A stretch of DNA of 64,000 nucleotides, taken from assembly GCF_023008165.1 (NCBI RefSeq), contig NZ_JAKQZA010000004.1, forward strand, positions 372,001 through 436,000. The letters run 5' to 3'. How positions within the stretch are numbered: position 1 is the first letter of the stretch; every line of letters starts with the position of its first letter. The notes beneath the pieces were generated by a model. The model was not told the origin of the DNA and did no database searches. It worked only from the letters and a program-made list of their open reading frames with translations. Origin of the DNA: Kordiimonas laminariae. Its GTDB lineage: Bacteria > Pseudomonadota > Alphaproteobacteria > Sphingomonadales > Kordiimonadaceae. Below are positions 9,361-17,318 of the stretch, in pieces. The position numbers and the translations under genes are program-made.

Positions 9361-10489
9361 ATGCGTGCGGAAGCTCAGGCAGCCGTAGACCAACTTCAGC
9401 AGTCAATGGCGCTGCTGAGGAGGCATCTTTGACTGGGATCGTGCTTTATTAAGGCTTGAGGAGCTTAATGCTCTTTCAGAAGATCCCGACCTCTGGAACG
9501 ATCCAACAAATGCACAGAAATTGATGCGCGAGCGTACTAAGCTTGATGACGCTATCAAAGCTGTGCGTGAGATCGAGACAGATCTTGCCGATACATCTGA
9601 AATTATTGAACTTGCTGAAATGGATGGCGATGCAGATATGGAAGAAGAAGCAGTAACTTCTTTAAATGCACTCGTTGAAACAGCGAAAAAAGCTGAATTG
9701 CAGGCCCTTCTTTCCGGTGAAGCTGATAGCAACGATACATTTGTTGAAATTCACGCAGGTGCTGGTGGGACGGAAGCTCAAGATTGGGCAAGCATGCTAT
9801 TTCGCATGTATATTCGTTGGGCAGAAAGCCGTGGCTTTAAGTATGAAACCGTACAGTACCTGGATGGTGAGGAAGCGGGAATCAAGTCAGCGACTATTCA
9901 GGTGAAAGGTGAGGATGCTTATGGTTGGTTAAAAACCGAATCAGGTGTTCATCGACTCGTAAGAATATCTCCGTTCGATTCGAATGCAAAGCGCCATACT
10001 AGTTTTGCCTCCGTGTGGGTTTACCCAGTGATTGACGATTCAATTGATATTGAAATCAATGAAGGTGATCTGAAAATTGATACTTACCGTGCATCTGGTG
10101 CGGGTGGTCAGCATGTAAACACCACTGATAGTGCAGTAAGGATTACACACCAACCTTCCGGTATTGTGGTGCAGTGTCAGGCGGAACGTTCTCAGCATAA
10201 AAACAGAGCTGCTGCTATGAATATGCTGAAAGCAAGAATGTATGAAGCTGAGCTTCGGCGGCGCGAAGAGGAAGCTAATGCTGTAAACTCACAAAAAACT
10301 GATATTGGTTGGGGGCATCAGATTAGGTCCTATGTTATGCAGCCGTACCAGATGGTGAAAGACTTACGTACCGGCGAGGAATCAGGTCAGCCACAAAAGG
10401 TTCTGGATGGTGATCTTGATAAGTTTATGGCAGCAGCGCTGGCGGCGCGGGTGCACGGCGAAAATGCAGATGTTGCAGATATTGATTAA
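9361..10489 (+). CDS. prfB: Peptide chain release factor 2, expressed by programmed +1 frameshift
   Basis: RF2 reads UGA and UAA stops and triggers peptide release. The gene starts at ATG 9361. After 23 codons the zero frame meets CTT TGA at 9427-9432; a +1 shift skips T9430 and continues with GAC to the stop at 10489, giving a 375-residue protein of normal size. The anticodon-like SPF tripeptide (VRISPFDS), specific for RF2, and the catalytic GGQ loop (SGAGGQHVN) are both intact. The shift makes RF2 control its own level, because poor UGA termination favours frameshifting. Conventional gene callers may report only a truncated frame beginning near 9521. The gene lies between PBP1A and a ClpP-like protease. 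Confidence 0.97.
9418..9433 (+). promoter_or_regulatory. prfB programmed frameshift site
   Basis: The sequence AGGAGGCATCTTTGAC contains an internal Shine-Dalgarno-like AGGAGG, three bases of spacing, the slippery CTT and the in-frame TGA followed by C. These are the elements and spacing of the classic RF2 recoding site. The two reading frames join exactly here. Confidence 0.96.
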
Positions 10490-10525
10490 TCAGTTAGGCT
10501 AGGGCCAAACTAAAAGGAATTTATT

Positions 10526-11104
10526 GTGACTGAACAAGACAAAAAAGATGAAAGCAAACAAAGCGAACATCTGAGTAAAATTCTATTTGAGGCACGCAAG
10601 GTTTTTGTAACAGGTCCGATCAACATGGAAATGGCGACGGAAATTTGTGCACGCCTCCATGCTATGGCGCATGTTTCTGATGATCCAATTACCATGATTA
10701 TTTGCTCGCCAGGTGGGCATGTTGAAGCTGGTGATATGATCCATGATACTATCAAGTTCATTAAGCCTGCTGTAAAGGTTGTTGGTACAGGTTATGTGGC
10801 GAGTGCAGGTGCGCTAATTTATGTGGCGGCTGACAAAGAAAACCGTTTTACTACACCTAATACTCGCTTCCTTCTTCACCAACCAAGCGGCGGTGTTGGT
10901 GGTGATGCCTCTAATATTGAAATTCAAGCCAACCAGATTGTAGTAATGCGTGAACGTTTGAATCGCATTTTTGCTGAAGCAACTGGTCAGAAATTTGAAA
11001 AAATTGACGCGGACGTAGACCGTGATTTTTGGCTTACAGCTACAGAAGCACAAGAATACGGACTTGTTCACAAGATTATCGAAAATCAGGATGAGATTAA
11101 GTAA
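10526..11104 (+). CDS. ClpP-family serine protease (ClpP-like paralogue)
   Basis: The 192-residue protein has the ClpP fold. The oxyanion loop is CSPGGHVEAGD (60-70), the nucleophile is Ser93 in GYVASAG, the histidine is His118 in LLHQPSGG, and the Asp of the triad is probably Asp163 in DADVDRD. Canonical ClpP has a GQAASM-type nucleophile motif; here the glutamine is Tyr and the Met is Ala, so this is a divergent paralogue rather than the main ClpP. No clpX, clpA or lon is nearby, so the partner unfoldase is unknown. The start is GTG 10526 with AAGGAA seven bases upstream. The gene stands 36 bp after prfB and is followed by a strong terminator, closing the amiC-PBP1A-prfB series. A scaffolding or membrane-protein target would be speculation. 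Confidence 0.85.
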   Translation: MTEQDKKDESKQSEHLSKILFEARKVFVTGPINMEMATEICARLHAMAHVSDDPITMIICSPGGHVEAGDMIHDTIKFIKPAVKVVGTGYVASAGALIYVAADKENRFTTPNTRFLLHQPSGGVGGDASNIEIQANQIVVMRERLNRIFAEATGQKFEKIDADVDRDFWLTATEAQEYGLVHKIIENQDEIK

Positions 11105-11129
11105 TTACTGTTTCTGCTAGTGTTATGTT

Positions 11130-11162
11130 AAAGGCGCTGGCCATTTGGTCAGCGCCTTTTTT
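11130..11162 (+). terminator. Intrinsic terminator after the ClpP-like gene
   Basis: AAAGGCGCTGGCC and GGTCAGCGCCTTT form a long stem with a four-base loop, followed by a run of six T. It lies 26 bp after the stop codon. Confidence 0.92.
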
Positions 11163-11168
11163 CGTAAC

Positions 11169-11196
11169 AAAAAAAGGCGCCTAAAAGGCGCCTTTT
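11169..11196 (-). terminator. Intrinsic terminator of the bactofilin operon
   Basis: On the minus strand the perfect arms AAAAGGCGCC and GGCGCCTTTT enclose a five-base loop, and the T run continues for three more bases. It lies just past the bactofilin stop and faces the plus-strand terminator. Confidence 0.88.
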
Positions 11197-11218
11197 AAAA
11201 TAGTTTATGCATCTGATA

Positions 11219-11671
11219 TTATTCAGCGGCTTCTTTTTTCGCTACAAAAGAAGGTGTTTCTGTCTTGTCAGCTTTTGCCTCGGCTGGGCTGTTTGTATGA
11301 GCAAAGTGACCAGTAAGCTTGGCGCCTGCTTCTACAGACAAGCTTTCATGATAAATATCACCTTCAACCACAGAACTTTTTTCTAGCCTTACGGAACGTG
11401 CACGTACTTCGCCGTTAACTTTGCCGCGGATAGTTACGTTGTCTGCTGTAATAGTACCTTTAACAGAGCCTGTTTCGCCCATTACCAAGCCGCCACATGC
11501 TAGATCGCCTATAATGTTGCCATCTAGTTGTAGTTCACCGATTGTGCGGATGTTGCCTTCAATTTGAACATCTGAGCCAATGATGGATGGCGTTGCTGTC
11601 GCTGATGAGCGAGCAGTCATACCTGAATTATTCGCTGGTTTCTTCATCTCTTCCCTGGATTTTGAGAACAT
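11219..11671 (-). CDS. Bactofilin (polymer-forming cytoskeletal protein)
   Basis: The 150-residue protein has a central bactofilin/DUF583 right-handed beta-helix domain (about 28-130) with repeating short strands such as VQIEGNIRT, LQLDGNIIGDL and VTIRGKVNGEV. Low-complexity ends rich in Ser/Thr/Ala and Glu/Lys flank it. Bactofilins self-assemble without nucleotide into membrane-associated filaments that position wall enzymes. The start at ATG 11671 has AAGG nine bases upstream; a second ATG at 11647 has its own AGGG and is equally possible. The gene overlaps the end of the M23 peptidase gene by 44 bases in a different frame, which suggests translational coupling. The pairing is known in other bacteria, where the bactofilin recruits the M23 enzyme. 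Confidence 0.93.
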   Translation of the reverse strand: MFSKSREEMKKPANNSGMTARSSATATPSIIGSDVQIEGNIRTIGELQLDGNIIGDLACGGLVMGETGSVKGTITADNVTIRGKVNGEVRARSVRLEKSSVVEGDIYHESLSVEAGAKLTGHFAHTNSPAEAKADKTETPSFVAKKEAAE

Positions 11672-12884
11672 TATTTGCTGCCTTTAAGAAGGGGGCTGGG
11701 TCTCTGACTTTGCCATTAAACCAGATTTCGTAGTGGAGGTGGGTGCCTGTTACACGGCCTGTTTTACCCATATCTCCAACCCGCGTCCCTACGGTTACTT
11801 CTTCACCTTTTTTAACACGTAATTTGCGCATATGCCCATAGCGGGTTTTAAAGCCATTTCCGTGTTCAATTTCTACCATTCGGCCATATGGGCCAAACCA
11901 ACCTGCATGAACTACCTTACCTGGGGCCGTTGCGTAAATCGCAGTGCCAGGCCAACCTGCTAAATCTAGCCCAGGGTGGTTCGCCCAAGTTTTCTTGAGC
12001 GGGTCACGCCTGCGTCCAAATTTGCTGGAGACATAGTATTTTTCTGCAGGTTTGCCTACAGGAAAACTATCTAGCGCATTTGTGACCATCTCAAGGCGAA
12101 GCCATTCATTATTTAAGTCATCAAATGTTTTATGATCTGTTGCTTCAAAAACAGCAGAGAAGCCGGTTTCTGGTACATAAGGGCCTCCCATGCCGTATGT
12201 ATCAGCATTGCCGTCCATGTGCGTTAGGATATCTTCTGTTGTCAGTTTTGTTGGCTTTAATGTTTCTTGAATAAAACTACTATCGGCCTGTAATTTCGCA
12301 AGCATCGCAGTTGCAAAGTTGCGCTGCTGTGCCTCTGCATTCTCTAAACGAGTAAGGAGTGATTTCCTGCGATCAATGTTCGTTGCTACTTCCGTCGCTG
12401 CCGCAGGTTTGGATCCTAGTAATTCTTGGAAGAGTGACGATGTTTTTTCTTCATCGTTTCTCGGTACTATCGTTTGCGGTTCCTGGTCTGAAACTTCAAG
12501 CGACGTGCTTTCGTCAACTACCACACCTGTTTTCTTAGCCATTTCTTCTAAGAATTTTTGGCGTTCTTCCAGCTGTTTTGTGCGTCGCTCTACCTCAACC
12601 TCTAGTGCAGAAAAATCGCTGGATAGCGATTGATACTGGTTAGACATCGTTGAGATAGTTTTATTTTTTTCTTCAAGCTTTAAATCACGTGTCAGGTACG
12701 CATAAGTTGTAATGCTGCCCCATATAAGAAAGCCTGAAAGTGCCGTCGACATAGCAATTTGCGTATAGCTACCAATAGTAAGAAATCTTACTCGGCCTTC
12801 GCTACGCAAAAACAGCTGACGTTCAGGAAAATATTTTCCACGCCAACTGTGAAATTTCTCTTTAAAAGACAATTCGTTAGTCAA
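11628..12884 (-). CDS. M23-family peptidoglycan endopeptidase, membrane anchored
   Basis: The 418-residue protein has a basic cytoplasmic N-terminus, one membrane segment (about 36-63), and a periplasmic coiled coil (about 68-118 and 170-200). A C-terminal M23 domain (about 285-405) follows. The zinc site is complete: His303 and Asp307 (HPGLDLAG) and His384 in HLH (382-384), with His351 as the other active-site histidine. Active M23 enzymes cut peptide cross-links in the wall; a single anchor with a coiled coil is the layout of LmdC/MepM-like proteins. The bactofilin gene starts inside its 3' end. I infer that the cytoplasmic tail meets the bactofilin filament and so localises wall cutting. 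Confidence 0.92.
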   Translation of the reverse strand: MTNELSFKEKFHSWRGKYFPERQLFLRSEGRVRFLTIGSYTQIAMSTALSGFLIWGSITTYAYLTRDLKLEEKNKTISTMSNQYQSLSSDFSALEVEVERRTKQLEERQKFLEEMAKKTGVVVDESTSLEVSDQEPQTIVPRNDEEKTSSLFQELLGSKPAAATEVATNIDRRKSLLTRLENAEAQQRNFATAMLAKLQADSSFIQETLKPTKLTTEDILTHMDGNADTYGMGGPYVPETGFSAVFEATDHKTFDDLNNEWLRLEMVTNALDSFPVGKPAEKYYVSSKFGRRRDPLKKTWANHPGLDLAGWPGTAIYATAPGKVVHAGWFGPYGRMVEIEHGNGFKTRYGHMRKLRVKKGEEVTVGTRVGDMGKTGRVTGTHLHYEIWFNGKVRDPAPFLKAANNVLKIQGRDEETSE

Positions 12885-13008
12885 AGTTTCCTCGCGCTAA
12901 AGCGCCCCTCGCCAATCGTTCAACTTTCGCACTACTTATCTATATTTGCTTTACACAAAAGCTTATTCGGCTGCATTCCAACCATTTTGGACCAAAAGGT
13001 CAAGCCAT

Positions 13009-13827
13009 TTATGTGCTTTCGAGCATATCAGCTAAAGGTTCATAGAAGCTTACAGGCATCCCCGCCTTGTTGCGGGCGGGTACATTGAAAGGTCGTTTAA
13101 GTTGTCCTTTAAAATAAGCTTGCACTAAATCCTGAAACCATTCTTCTGGGTCAATTTCGCCTTTTTGAGCAAGAAATTTAAACCAACGAGAACCTGCCGC
13201 CACGTGGCTGATTTCTTCCTCATATATGGTTTTAAGAACATCCGCGGATGCCTCATCGCCATTTTTCCTGAACTGCTCAATCATGTTTGGTGTTACATCA
13301 AGGCCTCTTGCTTCAAGAACCATGGGAACAATGGCGAGCCTTGCGGGTAAACTTTCTTTAGTATCTATAGCTGATTGCCAAAGGCCGTCATGGGCCGGTA
13401 AATCACCGTACAAGCAATCAAGAGATCTAAGGCGGCTGGATAGCATAGTGAAGTGCCGTGCTTCATCATCTCCGATCTTAATCCAATCATCGGTAAAACT
13501 GCGAGGCATCATGGCGCCAAAGCGGGCTACGATATCAAAAGCGAGATCAATGGCATTTAACTCAATATGTGCAACGGCATGTAAAAGTGCACGGCGGTTG
13601 CCATCGGTGCCACCTTTTCTTCGTTTTGGCATCTTAGCAGGATCAAGTAGTTCCGGTCGTTTTGGACGGGCAGGGCGATCTGGTGGCATATTGGGGAATT
13701 CAAAAGGCATGCGGCCTGTTTTCCAGGCCGCCGCAACCATTCTTGCTCGTTCGGCTTTTTCTCGCGCTTTTTCTGTTTTCAGAACAGCAATAGCAGCTTC
13801 GCCAATATTTTCGAAAGCAATGCTCAT
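13009..13827 (-). CDS. DUF455 family ferritin-like protein
   Basis: The 272-residue protein has the four-helix ferritin-like core of DUF455. Its E/H-rich helices (HAVAHIELNAIDLAF, GDDEARHF and EEEISHVAAGSRWF) supply Glu and His residues in the ExxH pattern expected for a di-metal site. A Pro/Arg/Lys-rich linker (about 47-75) precedes the core. The biochemical role of the family is not established; resemblance to di-iron proteins such as MiaE suggests an oxygenase or a stress-linked oxidoreductase. I take ATG 13827 as the start, five bases after the bcp stop; a longer frame reaching 13896 would overlap bcp and has an unlikely Cys/Arg-rich leader. It is probably cotranscribed with bcp and glnE. 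Confidence 0.88.
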   Translation of the reverse strand: MSIAFENIGEAAIAVLKTEKAREKAERARMVAAAWKTGRMPFEFPNMPPDRPARPKRPELLDPAKMPKRRKGGTDGNRRALLHAVAHIELNAIDLAFDIVARFGAMMPRSFTDDWIKIGDDEARHFTMLSSRLRSLDCLYGDLPAHDGLWQSAIDTKESLPARLAIVPMVLEARGLDVTPNMIEQFRKNGDEASADVLKTIYEEEISHVAAGSRWFKFLAQKGEIDPEEWFQDLVQAYFKGQLKRPFNVPARNKAGMPVSFYEPLADMLEST

Positions 13828-13832
13828 TGTCG

Positions 13833-14297
13833 TTACAGTGCTTGAGCGGCTTCCAGTACGGCGCCAACATGACCTTTTACACGCACCTTGCGCCATATTT
13901 TTTGGATGATACCTTCAGCATCAATTAGGTATGTTGCTCGCTCAATGCCCATATATTTACGGCCATACATATTTTTCTCTACCCAAACCCCATATGCTTC
14001 AATTGCGCTACCTTCTTCGTCGGATACGAGCTGAACAGTTAGATCATGTTTTGCAATGAATTTTTCATGTTTCGCAACGGTGTCTTTAGACATGCCTAAC
14101 ACTATGGTATTAGCATCTGAAAAAGCAGCTGCCTGTGCCGTAAAGTCTTTAGCTTCGGTAGTGCAGCCTGGGGTATCATCTTTGGGATAGAAATAAAGCA
14201 CAACGTTCTTGCCGCGAAGATCACTTAATTGAAGTGTTTCACCGCCATCGACAGGTAGTTTAAAATCTGGTGCGACAGATCCAATTTCAAGTGTCAT
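13833..14297 (-). CDS. bcp: Thioredoxin-dependent thiol peroxidase, Bcp/PrxQ type (1-Cys)
   Basis: This 154-residue peroxiredoxin reduces hydrogen and organic peroxides. The peroxidatic cysteine is Cys45 in DDTPGCTTEA, and the YPKDDTPG context is that of the BCP family. The resolving cysteine that E. coli Bcp has five residues later is Lys here, and the protein has no other cysteine, so it must be resolved by an outside thiol. It lies 15 bp after glnE and 5 bp before the DUF455 gene on the same strand. The small gaps point to one transcript. Confidence 0.95.
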   Translation of the reverse strand: MTLEIGSVAPDFKLPVDGGETLQLSDLRGKNVVLYFYPKDDTPGCTTEAKDFTAQAAAFSDANTIVLGMSKDTVAKHEKFIAKHDLTVQLVSDEEGSAIEAYGVWVEKNMYGRKYMGIERATYLIDAEGIIQKIWRKVRVKGHVGAVLEAAQAL

Positions 14298-14312
14298 TTC
14301 ATATCCCTTGTA

Positions 14313-17225
14313 TTAAGCAATTTGATTTGCTGCCGTTTCTATCAGGCTTTGATAAAGTTTGTATATAAAATCTTGATGCTTCGCTAATTGGTTCTCTAAC
14401 TCTGCAAAATTCTTTTTTTGTGTTGTTTGGAGCATTATCAATTTCAGGCCTTCGGGAATATCTTCACCAGAAGCTGGCGCACTCCCGACAGAAAGTCTTA
14501 GAAGCGATTGAATTTGCTGCATATATTCATGTGCTGCATGCATGCCAGTCTGTTCAGCATCTGATAGAGCGCCAATGCCATTCAGTTTGTTAATCGCTTT
14601 GGATAAGGTAGGGGTGAAAATATTGGGATGCCCATTACCATGCAGAAGCATCAGATACTGGCAAATGAATTCCATATCCACCAGGCCCCCTTGGCAATGT
14701 TTAACAGCCCATTTATTGGTAGAGCCAAACTCTGAGAATAGTTTAGTGCGCATGTCATGAACAGCTTGAACTAGTGATTTTTCCTCTCTCGCTTTTGTTA
14801 GAACAGTTTCTATCGCTCTTTCCAATGGGGCGTGCATGGCCTTAGGGGCGAGAATAAGACGTGCTCTGGTTAAGGCCATATGCTCCCATGTCCAGGCGCT
14901 GTTTTCATAGTAATCCTCAAAAGTTTTGAGGGTAACCACGAGTGGCCCTTGAGACCCTGATGGTCGAAGGCGTGTGTCTACTTCAAATAACCTGCCTTCA
15001 GAAGTAAGTGCTGTGATCGCTGTAATAATATTTTGGCCAAGGCGAGAATAATATTGGCTTGGACTTAAGGATTTCTCGCCATCAGAAGCTATACATTCCC
15101 CCTCGACATGATACAAAAACACAATATCAAGATCTGAGGTATGTGTAAGTTCTTTACCGCCATATTTGCCCATAGCGAGTATAGCAATACCGCCGCCTGG
15201 AAAAGTGCCGTGACGGCGGGAAAACTCTCTTTCAACTGCTGGGACAAGCAATTCAAGAGTAACATCTGCAACACGGGTGAGGGCGGAGCCAACTTCTTCA
15301 ACGCTAGCAATGGATTCTAGAAGATGAATTCCTGCGCGGAACTTTTGTTCCGCTACAAAGATTCTTACAAAATCCAGAACATCCTGAAAATCCCTAGCAG
15401 CGGATAACCTGATTTCAAGATCTTGCTTTATGAACTGGTGGTCTTCAATTGGTTCAAAAAAATGGGGCTCTAAAACCATATCCCAAAGGGTTGGTTTTTT
15501 TGCAAGTGTTTCGGCAAGAGCTGGGGCAAGGCCCATGACACGCGCCAAAAGCTTGAAAAGGGACGGGTTGCTTTGCAATAACGAAAATAGTTGAACGCCG
15601 GCTGGTAGTTGTTTCAGAAACTTATCGAACCGCATTAAAGCTGCAGCAGGATTGTCAGTTTTTGAGAATGCTACGATGAGGGAAGGCAGGCATTGATCTA
15701 ATAGCCGCTTTGCACGGTCTGTATATAGAGCCCTATATTTACCGCTCCTCCAGTCCTTAATCGCAGATAAGCAGCCCTCAATATTCGGGAAGCTGTTTTC
15801 TGCAAGCTGTTGCTGGACCGACATTTCAGAGCAAAGTGTATCGCCTGACGCTTGGTCATTTGGCAGCAGTTCTGCATAAATCTTACTAACTTTAGCGCTG
15901 TGTATCGATATAGCATCAAATAACTCAGCTTCAGATGAGAAACCGGAAAATAGGGCTAACCTCTTAATCTGCTCTTGTTCGCTGGGGATGCTATGACACT
16001 GTTCATCATTCACCATTTGAATACGGTGTTCTATTGTCCGAAGGAAGATATAGGCCTCGATTAAAGCAGTTGTGTTTTCTTTTGAGATCAATTCCTGCTT
16101 GAGTAGGAGCCTCAAGGCCTCCATTGTTCCTTTAATTCTCAGGTTTGGATGTCTGCCTGCATGCAACAGCTGATTGATTTGCGCATAAAACTCTATCTCG
16201 CGGATACCTCCTTTGCCGAGTTTTACATTGTAATCAGGGCCCACAGCTAAATCGGTTTGTTGATAGTGACGGTCAATTTGGTTTTTGATACTGGCAATAT
16301 CCTTGAGAGCAGCGAAATCCATATGTCTACGCCACACCCAGCTAGATAGCGATTGGAGATATTGTTCTCCAGCCTGTCTGTCCCCAGCCACTACGCTGGC
16401 TTTGATCATTGCAGAACGTTCCCAGTTAGCTGCCATTGAATGATAGTAACTTTCAGCGGCATAAACGCTGATAGCAACAGGTGTGGAGCCAGGGTCAGGT
16501 CTGAGCCTCAAATCTGTCCGAAAAACATACCCATGCATGGTGCGTTTTTCGATAATTTGCATCAGTTCCTGTGTGATTTTAATATAGCACTGCGCTGGCG
16601 TTTTATTTCCAGAGTACTGAACAAGTTCAGGATCGAACAGCGCAATAAGATCAATATCTGATGAATAATTCAGTTCTCCTGCACCTAGCTTTCCCATTCC
16701 AAGAAGGAAATAGCCGCTATTTCGGCCTAAGGATGGTGTAACAGCTTCCGCTTCACCATTTGGCCAATTTAGCTCACCCTTTTTCATACGTTGATGCAAA
16801 AGATGTGAAAGGCCGATATCAAGCGCAAGGCTGGCAAAGTCGCTTAATGCTTTAGTAATCTGCTTAAGGGGCCAAATATTGGATACATCTGCGACTGCTG
16901 TAAGGAGAGCAAGTTTGCTTTTACAGTTCCTCAAGTATGCCATTAAGTCGTTGGTTGTTTCACCATCTGGCCGTGCCTTAGCCATTTCGGTGAATAACTT
17001 TTCTAACTCTGATTCTAAATCTGAGCAGAGGTACGAGGTAATTTCATCTGTAAATCGTATAGCTAGCGATGACAGATAAGGACTGTTACCAAAAATGGCG
17101 GCTGATTTAGCCTTTAAGTCGGCTATTTTATCGTCGTCATCGCTTGAAATACCAAGAAGTGCCCAAATTTCGTCGGCTTTTGCCGTATCATAAGCGGAAG
17201 GGTATGGACTGATGGGTGCGGACAT
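14313..17225 (-). CDS. glnE: Bifunctional glutamine synthetase adenylyltransferase/deadenylyltransferase
   Basis: This 970-residue enzyme adenylylates glutamine synthetase when nitrogen is plentiful and reverses it when nitrogen is short, under PII control. Two nucleotidyltransferase domains are visible: the N-terminal one with SSDIDL (about 188-193) after a GMGKLGAGELNY motif, and the C-terminal one with TSDLDI (about 695) after AMGKYGGKELTH. Each is followed by a helical PII-uridylyltransferase-like domain. The length fits the family. The start ATG 17225 faces the YhdP-like gene 93 bp away, so the two share a divergent promoter region. No lesion is seen. Confidence 0.97.
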   Translation of the reverse strand: MSAPISPYPSAYDTAKADEIWALLGISSDDDDKIADLKAKSAAIFGNSPYLSSLAIRFTDEITSYLCSDLESELEKLFTEMAKARPDGETTNDLMAYLRNCKSKLALLTAVADVSNIWPLKQITKALSDFASLALDIGLSHLLHQRMKKGELNWPNGEAEAVTPSLGRNSGYFLLGMGKLGAGELNYSSDIDLIALFDPELVQYSGNKTPAQCYIKITQELMQIIEKRTMHGYVFRTDLRLRPDPGSTPVAISVYAAESYYHSMAANWERSAMIKASVVAGDRQAGEQYLQSLSSWVWRRHMDFAALKDIASIKNQIDRHYQQTDLAVGPDYNVKLGKGGIREIEFYAQINQLLHAGRHPNLRIKGTMEALRLLLKQELISKENTTALIEAYIFLRTIEHRIQMVNDEQCHSIPSEQEQIKRLALFSGFSSEAELFDAISIHSAKVSKIYAELLPNDQASGDTLCSEMSVQQQLAENSFPNIEGCLSAIKDWRSGKYRALYTDRAKRLLDQCLPSLIVAFSKTDNPAAALMRFDKFLKQLPAGVQLFSLLQSNPSLFKLLARVMGLAPALAETLAKKPTLWDMVLEPHFFEPIEDHQFIKQDLEIRLSAARDFQDVLDFVRIFVAEQKFRAGIHLLESIASVEEVGSALTRVADVTLELLVPAVEREFSRRHGTFPGGGIAILAMGKYGGKELTHTSDLDIVFLYHVEGECIASDGEKSLSPSQYYSRLGQNIITAITALTSEGRLFEVDTRLRPSGSQGPLVVTLKTFEDYYENSAWTWEHMALTRARLILAPKAMHAPLERAIETVLTKAREEKSLVQAVHDMRTKLFSEFGSTNKWAVKHCQGGLVDMEFICQYLMLLHGNGHPNIFTPTLSKAINKLNGIGALSDAEQTGMHAAHEYMQQIQSLLRLSVGSAPASGEDIPEGLKLIMLQTTQKKNFAELENQLAKHQDFIYKLYQSLIETAANQIA

Positions 17226-17318
17226 GCTCTACATCCTGATACATGGATTGGATTTGAAGACAGTGTTAAATTTGAACCAGACGAAATCAAGTGCGCAATT
17301 GATATTAAGGGAAAGTGT

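Noticed and set aside
9427-9432. Apparent nonsense mutation breaking prfB
   Set aside because: The TGA lies in a canonical programmed frameshift site, so the gene is not a pseudogene.
9403-9732. Minus-strand frame over the start of prfB
   Set aside because: It is antisense to the coding part of RF2 and rich in Ser/Ala, typical of a shadow.
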